Assembly: GCF_004803895.1 (NCBI RefSeq)
Contig: NZ_CP021978.1
Span: forward strand, 6,014,001-6,078,000
Direction: 5' to 3'
Origin: Streptomyces hawaiiensis
Lineage (GTDB): Bacteria; Actinomycetota; Actinomycetes; Streptomycetales; Streptomycetaceae
Length of the DNA: 64,000 bases
The first letter of the stretch is position 1; each line of letters starts with the position of its first letter. Shown here piece by piece: positions 54,673 to 64,000 of the stretch. A program made the translations under genes and the position numbers. The notes below the pieces were generated by a model. It was not told the DNA's origin. It made no database searches and saw nothing but the letters and a program-made list of their open reading frames with translations.

Positions 54673-55335
54673 ATGAAGATCGGCATCATCGGAGCGGGCA
54701 ACATCGGCGGCAACCTGACCCGGCGGCTCACCGCCCTCGGTCACGACGTGTCCGTCGCCAACTCCCGAGGCCCCGAGACGCTCACGGCCCTGGCGCAGGA
54801 GACCGGCGCGACACCCGTGACGGTCGCGCAGGCGGCGCGGGGCGCCGAGATCGTCGTCGTCACCATCCCGCTGAAGGCGGTCCCGGACCTTCCCTCCGGT
54901 CTGTTCGACGGCGCGGCGGACGGCGTCGCGGTCATCGACACCGGCAACTACTACCCGCGGCAGCGTGACGGCAGGATCGCCGCGATCGAGGACGACGGCC
55001 TCACCGAGAGCCGCTGGACGGAGCGCCGACTCGGCCACCCGGTCGTCAAGGCCTTCAACGGGACCTTCGCCCAGGACATCCTGGACCGGCCGCTCCCCGC
55101 AGGCGACCCGGGCCGGATGGCCCTGCCGGTGGCCGGCGACGACGAGGCGGCCAAGCGCAAGGTACGGGACCTGATCGACGCGCTCGGGTTCGACACCGTC
55201 GACGCGGGCGGCATCGAAGACTCCTGGCGCCAGCAGCCCGACACGCCGGTCTACGGCCTGCGCGACGGCGTCGAAGCGGTCGAGAAGGCCCTGGCGCAGG
55301 CGTCCCCGGAGCGCACGCCGGCCTTCTGCGGATAG
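54673..55335 (+). CDS. NADPH-dependent F420 reductase-like oxidoreductase
   Basis: Rossmann-fold protein of 220 aa of the F420_oxidored family. The dinucleotide site is KIGIIGAGNIGGNLTRRL, and VANSRGPETL fits NADP recognition through Ser/Arg. Further segments are VVVTIPLKAVPDLP, VIDTGNYYPRQRDGRI and VVKAFNGTFAQDIL. Members reduce cofactor F420 or unknown substrates; the exact reaction is not certain. GCGAGGAC lies before ATG 54673. It is convergent with the McrBC operon and ends 12 bases from it. Confidence 0.88.
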   Translation: MKIGIIGAGNIGGNLTRRLTALGHDVSVANSRGPETLTALAQETGATPVTVAQAARGAEIVVVTIPLKAVPDLPSGLFDGAADGVAVIDTGNYYPRQRDGRIAAIEDDGLTESRWTERRLGHPVVKAFNGTFAQDILDRPLPAGDPGRMALPVAGDDEAAKRKVRDLIDALGFDTVDAGGIEDSWRQQPDTPVYGLRDGVEAVEKALAQASPERTPAFCG

Positions 55336-55347
55336 ACCAGGCCTTCC

Positions 55348-56586
55348 TCAGCCCGCGTGCGCGGTGCGGCCGTCGGGGCGGGTGCCGGCCGCCGTGGCGG
55401 TGATCCGGTCCGCCAGTTCCGCGACGGCCGACAGGAGCCCGGCCGGTGGGCGGGCGAGGTCCAGGGCGTGGGTGGTGACGGTGATGCCGGCGCGGCGGAT
55501 GACGTGGTCCGTGGGCCCGTCCCGGGCGGTGGCGGCGTAGACGAGATGGCCGTGCGGCAGGCCGAGCGCGGTGCAGTAGCCGAGCAGCTGGCCGAGGTGG
55601 TCGGTGGAGGGTGCGGCCCCGTCGAGGAACACGTACTTCGCGTCGACGACGGAGACCGGACGGCCCGCCCGGTACAGCACGATGTCCGGCCGCAGCCGCA
55701 CCAGGCGGGCCTCGTCCAGTCGGTGGTGCCCCTCCTGCCCGGCGCACCGGATCCCCCGACGGGCGAGGACGTCGCCGAGCGCCACCGTGAGGAACCGCTC
55801 GAACACGTCCGGCAGGTCGAGCAGGAAACCGTCCACCGCGACGGGGCTGGCGCCGTCCGGCTGGACGGAGCGGGCGGACAGCACCAGCTCCGCTAGCCGC
55901 AGCACACGCGAGTAGCGGGAGTTGAGGCGGTTCGGTGTCCAGCGGGGCAGGGGCGCACCTGCGTGGAGGGCGCGGACGCCGGTGAGATGGCCGGCGAGGT
56001 GGTGCAGGGCCTGGCGGGTGCGTACCGGGACTCCGGGCAGCCGGGAGGCCAGGTGCAGGGCCGTGAGCAGGAGGCGGTTCTCGGCGATGTCGGGGGTGTG
56101 GTCGTCGTAGCGCACGGCGACGGGCAGCGGCAGGCCGACGCGGCGCAGCTGGTCCGCCGTGCGGATCCGGCCGCGGATCAGGGGCAGGTCCTCCTCGACC
56201 GTGCGGTAGCCGTGCAGCACTCCGGTGTCGAGCGTGCGGCGGGCGGTCCGGGCGAGCAGGTCGGCGACCGCGGGCAGGAGTTCGTCGGACTCGGCCGCGT
56301 CGACCGGCTCGGGCCGCCAGGGGTCGTGGGGGGAGTAGGAGAGCAGGAACAGCAGGTCCCGCACGGGGAGTTTGGGACGCAGGTGGAGCTGGACCGTTCC
56401 CCCGGAGGGGGTGCGCAGCCGGACCAGCCCGGCCTTCTGGTTCCCCCGCAGGCGCCAGCGTCCGCCCGCCGCCGGGGTCAGCCGCACCAGGCCCGGCACG
56501 GTGAGCAGCGCGGCGAGCTGGTCGCCCGTCAGCTCCCGCACGATGCCGGGGCCGGTCTCCGGCACGGTGAGCAAGAGGCCGCTCAC
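55348..56586 (-). CDS. mcrC: McrC-like nuclease subunit of a modification-dependent restriction system
   Basis: Protein of 412 aa of the McrBC 5-methylcytosine restriction system component family. An N-terminal beta-rich region is followed by a PD-(D/E)XK nuclease domain: LVRLRPDIVLYRAGRPVSVV followed by DAKYVF supplies the Asp and the D-x-K catalytic residues. FLLSYSPHDPW and RTLDTGVLHGYRTVEEDLPL are typical of the family. GTG 56586 overlaps the mcrB stop by 4 bases (GTGA), so the motor and nuclease are coupled. It probably cleaves DNA carrying modified bases when driven by the upstream AAA+ protein. Confidence 0.88.
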   Translation of the reverse strand: MSGLLLTVPETGPGIVRELTGDQLAALLTVPGLVRLTPAAGGRWRLRGNQKAGLVRLRTPSGGTVQLHLRPKLPVRDLLFLLSYSPHDPWRPEPVDAAESDELLPAVADLLARTARRTLDTGVLHGYRTVEEDLPLIRGRIRTADQLRRVGLPLPVAVRYDDHTPDIAENRLLLTALHLASRLPGVPVRTRQALHHLAGHLTGVRALHAGAPLPRWTPNRLNSRYSRVLRLAELVLSARSVQPDGASPVAVDGFLLDLPDVFERFLTVALGDVLARRGIRCAGQEGHHRLDEARLVRLRPDIVLYRAGRPVSVVDAKYVFLDGAAPSTDHLGQLLGYCTALGLPHGHLVYAATARDGPTDHVIRRAGITVTTHALDLARPPAGLLSAVAELADRITATAAGTRPDGRTAHAG

Positions 56587-58775
56587 GCCTCCTCCGGGGC
56601 CGCCCCGAGCGCCGCGCGCAGGGCGGGCAGGCCGTACTCCTCCTCCACGTCGGTCCCGGTCCCGTAGAGCTGGTCCTCCAGCAGGGGCAGGATCTGGGTG
56701 CGCCAGACGAGGTCGAGCCCCTCCGGCCGGGCGGCGGCGGGCTTCATCAGGTACGACGGACCGACGGCGCGGTCGGCGTCCCCGAGCCGGGCGTTGAGCT
56801 CGTCCAGCAGCCGGGCGGCGGTGTCCGGCAGGCCGCGCTCCCGCAGCCAGCGGTCCAGCAGGCCCCGGACCGGCGGCTTCTCGGGGGAGAGCCGGCGGAA
56901 GGCGAACCTGCGCCGCATCGCCGCGTCGACCAGGGCGATCGAACGGTCGGCGGTGTTCATCGTGCCGACGAGGAACAGGTTGCCCGGCAAAGTGAACGGG
57001 GCGTGCGGGCTGTACTGGGTGGTGACGGGCTCCTCGCGGTACTCCAGCAGGAAGTACAGCTCGCCGAAGACCTTCGCCAGGTTGGCCCGGTTGATCTCGT
57101 CGATGACCAGGACGTACGGGTTGGCCGGGTCCTTCGCGGCGCGTTCGGCGAGTAGCCGGAACGGCCCGGGCACGATGTCGAACACCACCGAGCCGTCCTC
57201 GCCCCGGACGGGACGGAAGCCCTCGAAGAAGTCCTCGTAGGTGTACGAGGGGTGGAACTGCACGAGCTCCACCCGGTCGGGCCCGGCGAGATGCCGAGCC
57301 AGGGCACGCGCCAGGTAGGTCTTCCCCGTGCCGGGCGGGCCGTGGAAGACGAGCTGCCCGTGCTCCTGCAGCTGCTCGGCGGTCTCCCGGAGCCACTCAA
57401 GCGGCATCAGCAGCCGCGCGGCCAGCTCCTCGGTGACGGGCGGCAGTTCCAGCGGCTTGGTGACGTCGACGTCGACGAGCTCCTCGGCGACGACGTCCTC
57501 CAGCCCGGCGCGCTCGGCGAGTTCGGCCGCGATGCTGCTGACGTCGTACAGCGCGGGCGGCAGTGGCAGCCGGGCCTGCACCCGCTCGGGCAGCTCCGCG
57601 CGCACGAGCGGCCGCTCGGCGGTGGCCCAGTTCACCGGCCTGCGGCGGGCGTTGTCCAAGCCGTCCGAGGCGTCGTACTCAGCCGGGCCCTGGACCGTGC
57701 CGACGTGGACCTCGTCCGGCGTCACCGTGACGACCAGGTCGCCGGGCTGCATCAGGGTGAGGAAGGCGTGCAGCTGGTACGCCGCCTGGGCGCGCATCTG
57801 GGCGCTGCCGTCCGGCATCGCCTCGGCGACGGCCTGCTGCACGTGCTGCTTAACCGAGCCGGCGGGGAGTTCGGGCATCTCCCGCCAGGACAGCGAGCAG
57901 TAGCCGCGCCGGAGCCAGTCCGGGACGAAGTTGCGGCCGTCCACGTCGTATCCGCGCACCAGCCAGCCGCGCTGGGCGTGCTCGACGGCCCCCCTGCGCC
58001 ACCTGCGCACCCACGGCTCGTCGTAGAAGTCGACCGGCTCCCCGGTCTGCGCCCGCAGGGTCCGGCACAGCTCCAGCAGGTCGCGGTCGTCGTCTCCGGT
58101 GGGCTCGGGGAGCTCGTCCGCGAACGCCTTGACGATCTCCTGCTTGTGGTAGGCGCTGGCGATCGGCTGGTAGAAGTCCGGGAAGAGCAGAAACAGCAGG
58201 ACGTGGATCTGCGCCCGCCCCTTCTTGTGCCCGACCGACTCCTGGATGCCCAGGCACAAGGCCTTGAACTCCAGCGGATCCTTCAGCACCGCCTCCCGCT
58301 CGGTGCCGGTCATGCCCGCGAGCCGCTCCACCAGCAGCACCAGGATCTGGAACTGGGCCCAGCGGTAGTTCAAAAAGCCCTGGCCGCCGTGCAGGAAGCC
58401 CTTCAGGCCCGGCTCCAGATCCTCCGGAACAGCCACCGGGCGGTCGGCCCAGGACAGCACCTCGCCAAGGATCTGCCGCTTCTTGGCCAGCCCGATCTGC
58501 TCGGGCACGAGCGGTGCCATGTTCACGAACAGCAGCTCGGCCGCCAGCACGATCGTCGTGTCCGGGGCGCCGTCGAGCTGCCGCCGCAGCTTGACCAGGA
58601 AGGTGTCCGAGGACTCGTCCGGCCGGTCCACGAACCGTCTGCGCAGATCCGAGGCCGTCGCCCCGGTCCAGGCCGGGAACTCCTGGGCGAACGCGGACTT
58701 CCCGCTCGCCAGCCCGTCGTGGAAGACCCGCCGCACCGCCGCCACGACATCGACACTCTCCGGCCGCCTCGCCAC
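56583..58775 (-). CDS. mcrB: McrB-like AAA+ motor with PUA/EVE-like N-terminal region
   Basis: Nucleotide-dependent motor of 730 aa. The AAA+ domain has Walker A GPPGTGKT (479-486), Walker B VLVIDEINRANLAKVFGELY (555-574) and the McrB hallmark GTMNTADRSIALVDAAMRRR (604-623). Residues about 265-390 (GWLVRGYDVDGRNFVPDWL, LMQPGDLVVTVTPDEVHVGT, RRRPVNWA) look like a PUA/EVE-type module that could read a modified base. Residues 1-230 are helical and not recognised. In McrB families the N-terminal domain sets target specificity, so this one may differ from classic RmC-type McrB. It is first gene of a two-gene operon. Confidence 0.88.
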   Translation of the reverse strand: MARRPESVDVVAAVRRVFHDGLASGKSAFAQEFPAWTGATASDLRRRFVDRPDESSDTFLVKLRRQLDGAPDTTIVLAAELLFVNMAPLVPEQIGLAKKRQILGEVLSWADRPVAVPEDLEPGLKGFLHGGQGFLNYRWAQFQILVLLVERLAGMTGTEREAVLKDPLEFKALCLGIQESVGHKKGRAQIHVLLFLLFPDFYQPIASAYHKQEIVKAFADELPEPTGDDDRDLLELCRTLRAQTGEPVDFYDEPWVRRWRRGAVEHAQRGWLVRGYDVDGRNFVPDWLRRGYCSLSWREMPELPAGSVKQHVQQAVAEAMPDGSAQMRAQAAYQLHAFLTLMQPGDLVVTVTPDEVHVGTVQGPAEYDASDGLDNARRRPVNWATAERPLVRAELPERVQARLPLPPALYDVSSIAAELAERAGLEDVVAEELVDVDVTKPLELPPVTEELAARLLMPLEWLRETAEQLQEHGQLVFHGPPGTGKTYLARALARHLAGPDRVELVQFHPSYTYEDFFEGFRPVRGEDGSVVFDIVPGPFRLLAERAAKDPANPYVLVIDEINRANLAKVFGELYFLLEYREEPVTTQYSPHAPFTLPGNLFLVGTMNTADRSIALVDAAMRRRFAFRRLSPEKPPVRGLLDRWLRERGLPDTAARLLDELNARLGDADRAVGPSYLMKPAAARPEGLDLVWRTQILPLLEDQLYGTGTDVEEEYGLPALRAALGAAPEEA

Positions 58776-58854
58776 CGCGCCCCACCCCCTGTGCTCGAAG
58801 AACCCAGCTTAGGAGGGAGCGAGGGCAGCCGTCAGGCCGTCGGCCGGGAGAGGG

Positions 58855-60222
<1,368 letters not shown>

Positions 60223-60309
60223 GGGGGAACTCCTGACTACGGGGGTGGTGCAGAGGGGGTGGGTGCCGCGCCCGCTTGTGGCCGGCGCGGCACCCGAAAG
60301 GTTTCTTCG

Positions 60310-61572
<1,263 letters not shown>

Positions 61573-61586
61573 ACGGCTACGACTCC

Positions 61587-61964
61587 TCAGCCCGCGGAGA
61601 ACGCGGTGTACTCGTCGGCGGAGAGCAGGTCGCCCGGCTCGTCCGTGATCCGCACCTTGAACAGCCAGCCGCCCTCGAAGGGGGCCGAGTTCACCAGCGA
61701 CGGGTCGTTCACGACGTCCTCGTTGACCTCGGTGACCTCACCGGAGACGGGGGAGTACAGGTCGGACACCGACTTGGTCGACTCCAGCTCGCCGCAGGTC
61801 TCGCCGGCGGACACGGAGTCACCGACCTCGGGAAGCTGGACGAACACGACATCGCCGAGCGCGTTGGCCGCGTGCTCCGTGATGCCGACCGTCGAGACGC
61901 CGTCCTCGGCGGCCGACAGCCACTCGTGCTCCTTGCTGTAGCGCAGCTCTTTGGGGTTGCTCAT
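61587..61964 (-). CDS. gcvH: Glycine cleavage system H protein
   Basis: Lipoyl carrier of 125 aa that shuttles the methylamine intermediate between the P, T and L proteins. The lipoylated Lys is in GELESTKSVSDLYSP; KEHEWLSA and the C-terminal GGWLFKVRI segment are typical. ATG 61964 has AGGAG upstream; the frame extends to 62036 without a better start. It lies between gcvT and glyA on the same strand. The P-protein gene (gcvP) is not in this window. Confidence 0.97.
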   Translation of the reverse strand: MSNPKELRYSKEHEWLSAAEDGVSTVGITEHAANALGDVVFVQLPEVGDSVSAGETCGELESTKSVSDLYSPVSGEVTEVNEDVVNDPSLVNSAPFEGGWLFKVRITDEPGDLLSADEYTAFSAG

Positions 61965-62067
61965 GGCCTGGATTCTCCTGTACGCGCGGGAGTGCTGTGG
62001 AAGGGGGGACTGCTGGTGAGCTGGGACGACGGGCACGGGGCCGCTGCCGCGGCCCTTTGGCCAGTGT

Positions 62068-63204
62068 CTACTTCTGGCGCTTGTAGAACGGCAGCGCCAC
62101 GACCTCGTACGGCTCGTGACTGCCCCGGATGTCCACGCCCACTCCGGTCGTGCCGGGCGCGGCGTGCGCGGCGTCGACGTACGCCATCGCGATCGGCTTG
62201 CCGAGGGTGGGGGAGGGGGCGCCGGAGGTGACCTCGCCGATCACCTCGCCGCCGACGACGACCGCGTACCCGGCGCGCGGGACCCGGCGGCCCTCGGCGA
62301 CCAGGCCGACGAGCACACGCGGCGGCTGGGCCTCGGCGCGGGCGGCGGCCTCGCGCAGGGCCTCGCGCCCCACGAAGTCACCCTCCTTCTCGAACTTCAC
62401 CACCCGGCCGAGCCCGGCGTCGAAGGGCGTGAGGGAGGTGCTCAGCTCGTGCCCGTACAGCGGCATGCCCGCCTCCAGGCGCAGCGTGTCGCGGCAGGAC
62501 AGGCCGCACGGGGCCAGCCCGGCGCCCTCGCCGGCCTTGGTCAGGGCCTGCCACAGCTCCACCGCGTGCTCGGGCTTCACGAACAGCTCGAAGCCGTCCT
62601 CGCCGGTGTAGCCGGTCCGGGCGATCAGGGCCGGGACGCCCGCGACCGTGCCGGGCAGCCCGGCGTAGTACTTCAGGCCGTCCAGGTCGGCGTCGGTCAG
62701 GGACTTCAGGATCCCCGGCGACCGCGGACCCTGTACGGCGATCAGCGCGTAGGCGTCCCGGTCGTCGCGCACCTCGGCGTCGAAGCCGGCGGCGCGCTCG
62801 GTCAGCGCGTCCAGGACCACCTGGGCGTTGGAGGCGTTGGCGACGACCAGGTATTCGGAAGAAGCGGCCTCGGTCTCGCCCAGCCGGTAGACGATCAGGT
62901 CGTCCAGGATGCCGCCGTCGGCCCGGCAGATCATGGTGTAGCGGGCGCGGCCCGGCTTCACACCGCCGATGTTGCCCACCAGGGCGAAGTCGAGGAGGGC
63001 GGCGGCCTGCGGGCCGGTGACGGTGATCTCCCCCATGTGGGAGAGGTCGAAGAGCCCGGCCTTCGTGCGCACGGCGGTGTGCTCGTCGCGCTCGGAGCCG
63101 TAGCGCAGGGGCATGTCCCAGCCGGCGAAGTCGGTCATCGTCGCGCCGAGCGAACGATGCAGGGCATCGAGCGCGGTGTGACGGAGTTCTCCTGTACTGC
63201 TCAC
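62068..63204 (-). CDS. gcvT: Aminomethyltransferase, glycine cleavage T protein
   Basis: Folate-binding enzyme of 378 aa that transfers the methylene group of glycine to tetrahydrofolate and releases ammonia. Family segments are MTDFAGWDMPLRYGSERDEH, GLFDLSHMGEI, the folate-binding IARTGYTGEDGFELFV and RDTLRLEAGMPLYGHEL. GTG 63204 has GGGAG 10 bases upstream; the open frame to 63252 starts inside the riboswitch. It is first gene of the gcvT-gcvH-glyA(-sdaA) group. Transcript control by the upstream glycine riboswitch is expected. Confidence 0.97.
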   Translation of the reverse strand: MSSTGELRHTALDALHRSLGATMTDFAGWDMPLRYGSERDEHTAVRTKAGLFDLSHMGEITVTGPQAAALLDFALVGNIGGVKPGRARYTMICRADGGILDDLIVYRLGETEAASSEYLVVANASNAQVVLDALTERAAGFDAEVRDDRDAYALIAVQGPRSPGILKSLTDADLDGLKYYAGLPGTVAGVPALIARTGYTGEDGFELFVKPEHAVELWQALTKAGEGAGLAPCGLSCRDTLRLEAGMPLYGHELSTSLTPFDAGLGRVVKFEKEGDFVGREALREAAARAEAQPPRVLVGLVAEGRRVPRAGYAVVVGGEVIGEVTSGAPSPTLGKPIAMAYVDAAHAAPGTTGVGVDIRGSHEPYEVVALPFYKRQK

Positions 63205-63244
63205 GGTCGGTCGTCTCCCAAGGCAATGACGGGCGAGGTCGTTC

Positions 63245-63462
63245 CTCCCCATCTGTCATCGGAACCTGAGAGGTTCGCCATGACCACACGGGTCCTGGCT
63301 TGCACCTTGGGTGGGGCCACGCCTCGTGTCGCACACAGGGGGCGGCCCGCTTTTCAGATGTGCCTCGCCCGCGCGGTAACGGGGCCTGAGAGATTCAAGG
63401 GAGGGACTTGCTCCTTCGGCGCCTCAGCTCTTGCGGTGCTGGGGACTCTCCCGCGCGGATTC
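63245..63462 (-). ncRNA. Tandem glycine riboswitch upstream of gcvT
   Basis: Read on the minus strand, aptamer 1 starts with GCGCGGGAGAGTCCCC and has the core GCGCCGAAGGAGCAA followed by TTGAATCTCTCAGGC. Aptamer 2 ends with CATGGCGAACCTCTCAGGTT and CCGATGACAGATGGGGAGGA. Both show the family-specific C(C/G)GA/GAACCTCTCAGG pattern. The leader ends about 40 bases before the gcvT start. It senses glycine and should activate the cleavage operon. Limits are approximate. Confidence 0.9.
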
Positions 63463-63684
63463 AAACGGCCGGTATGCAGTTGGCGCGCACATCATTGCAC
63501 GCATCCTTCCGGCGCGGCAGGGGGACCTTTCCAGGGAGTGCACGAGTCCCGCCCGCCGGACACGGCGACCTGTAGCAGCCCTGTTGCAGGACAAGCACGT
63601 AAATGAGAGGCCTGCGGCATTACCTTCTCTTTACACTCGGCGGGGATGGGACTCCGTACCTGGCCCCAGGGGAGGACGATCACG
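63463..63684. other. Intergenic region between the riboswitch and the right-end gene
   Basis: About 220 bases that should hold the divergent promoters for the gcvT leader (minus) and the P-loop gene (plus). I see no clear -10/-35 pair and no protein-like frame other than shadows. Confidence 0.5.
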
Positions 63685-64000
63685 GTGAACAGGACCACCG
63701 CGTACGCGACGACGGGCATGGCGCTGCCCGAGCAGCCGGCCGCCGCTCCGGTCCGGGCGGTCCGCGCCCCGGTGCCGGCGCCGGTCGTCCGCGATCTGCG
63801 CGACCGCGCCGGGCGCGGCCCGCACGCGCTGCTGTTCGGCCCCCGCGACCTCGTCGTGGTCACGGGCCTGCCCGGCAGCGGCAAGTCCACGCTGATGCGG
63901 CGCGCGGTACCGGACCGGCGCGTCGACTCCCAGGACACCCGTGACCGCTGGGCCCGCCGCATGCCGCGCGCCCTGCCGTACGCGCTCTACCGCCCGCTCG
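63685..64000 (+). CDS. P-loop kinase-like AAA protein, truncated by the window edge
   Basis: Only the first 105 codons are present. GTG 63685 has GGGAGGAC upstream with 7 bases spacing. An Ala/Pro/Val-rich N-terminus (RAVRAPVPAPVVRDLRDRA) is followed by the Walker A motif in LVVVTGLPGSGKSTLMRRAV (about residues 54-73) and SQDTRDRWARRMP. This looks like the small nucleoside/zeta-type kinase AAA_33 group found next to gcvT in Streptomyces, but the rest of the fold is outside the window. It is divergent from the gcvT riboswitch. Confidence 0.8.
   Translation, partial: MNRTTAYATTGMALPEQPAAAPVRAVRAPVPAPVVRDLRDRAGRGPHALLFGPRDLVVVTGLPGSGKSTLMRRAVPDRRVDSQDTRDRWARRMPRALPYALYRPL

Overview
The window is high-GC actinobacterial DNA, almost certainly a Streptomyces chromosome. 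Third codon positions are strongly GC-biased, GTG and TTG starts are common, many transcripts look leaderless, lipoproteins and secreted proteases are frequent, and the GlgE trehalose-to-glucan pathway is present. From memory, the order solute-binding protein / dctA / glgB-pep2-treS-glgE / glgP / M4 proteases / ABC exporters / glgX / L,D-transpeptidases / DNA-ADP-ribosyltransferase / EF-hand protein / sdaA-glyA-gcvH-gcvT resembles the SCO5430-SCO5473 region of S. coelicolor. This is core chromosome carrying a few local insertions.

Layout. 1-5.5 kb: a sugar ABC solute-binding lipoprotein, then a DcuS/DcuR-type two-component system divergent from the dicarboxylate carrier dctA. 5.5-8.9 kb: a TetR regulator and an MFS exporter, with a decaying IS607-type element between them (tnpA shifted by a heptanucleotide repeat, tnpB truncated). 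9.2-15.7 kb: aldo/keto reductase plus epimerase divergent from an Lrp regulator, a MerR-thioredoxin pair, a HelR-type RNA polymerase helicase and two small membrane proteins. 15.8-28.5 kb: glycogen metabolism. TreS makes maltose from trehalose, Pep2 phosphorylates it, GlgE polymerises maltose-1-phosphate, GlgB branches the glucan, and GlgP with GlgX (44.6-46.8 kb) degrade it. GlgB has an unusual Lys/Ala-rich N-terminal tail of about 180 residues. A subtilisin gene sits between glgE and glgP.

28.5-40.5 kb: a DUF1990 protein, two tandem thermolysin-like proteases, and four ABC exporter half-transporters in two translationally coupled pairs. The first pair is strongly asymmetric and one of its genes contains a dispersed Streptomyces repeat in frame. 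40.6-44.4 kb: a tandem-repeat and palindrome regulatory region, a DrrAB-like ABC exporter and a NarL-type two-component system, all overlapping. 47-54.5 kb: two tandem L,D-transpeptidases, an enoyl-CoA hydratase, an anti-sigma-type ATPase, a beta-propeller lipoprotein, a secreted Scabin/ScARP-type ADP-ribosyltransferase, a frameshifted MerR regulator and a two-EF-hand protein. 55.3-58.8 kb: an McrBC-type modification-dependent restriction system, the clearest defence locus here. 58.9-63.5 kb: serine/glycine catabolism (sdaA, glyA, gcvH, gcvT) behind a tandem glycine riboswitch. The window ends inside a P-loop kinase-like gene.

No tRNA, rRNA, CRISPR array or prophage was seen. The most unusual items are the IS607 remnant with its frame-shifting 7-bp repeat, the GlgB tail, the McrB protein with a PUA/EVE-like N-terminal region, the DNA-targeting ADP-ribosyltransferase, and dispersed repeats that abut stop codons or lie inside a coding sequence.
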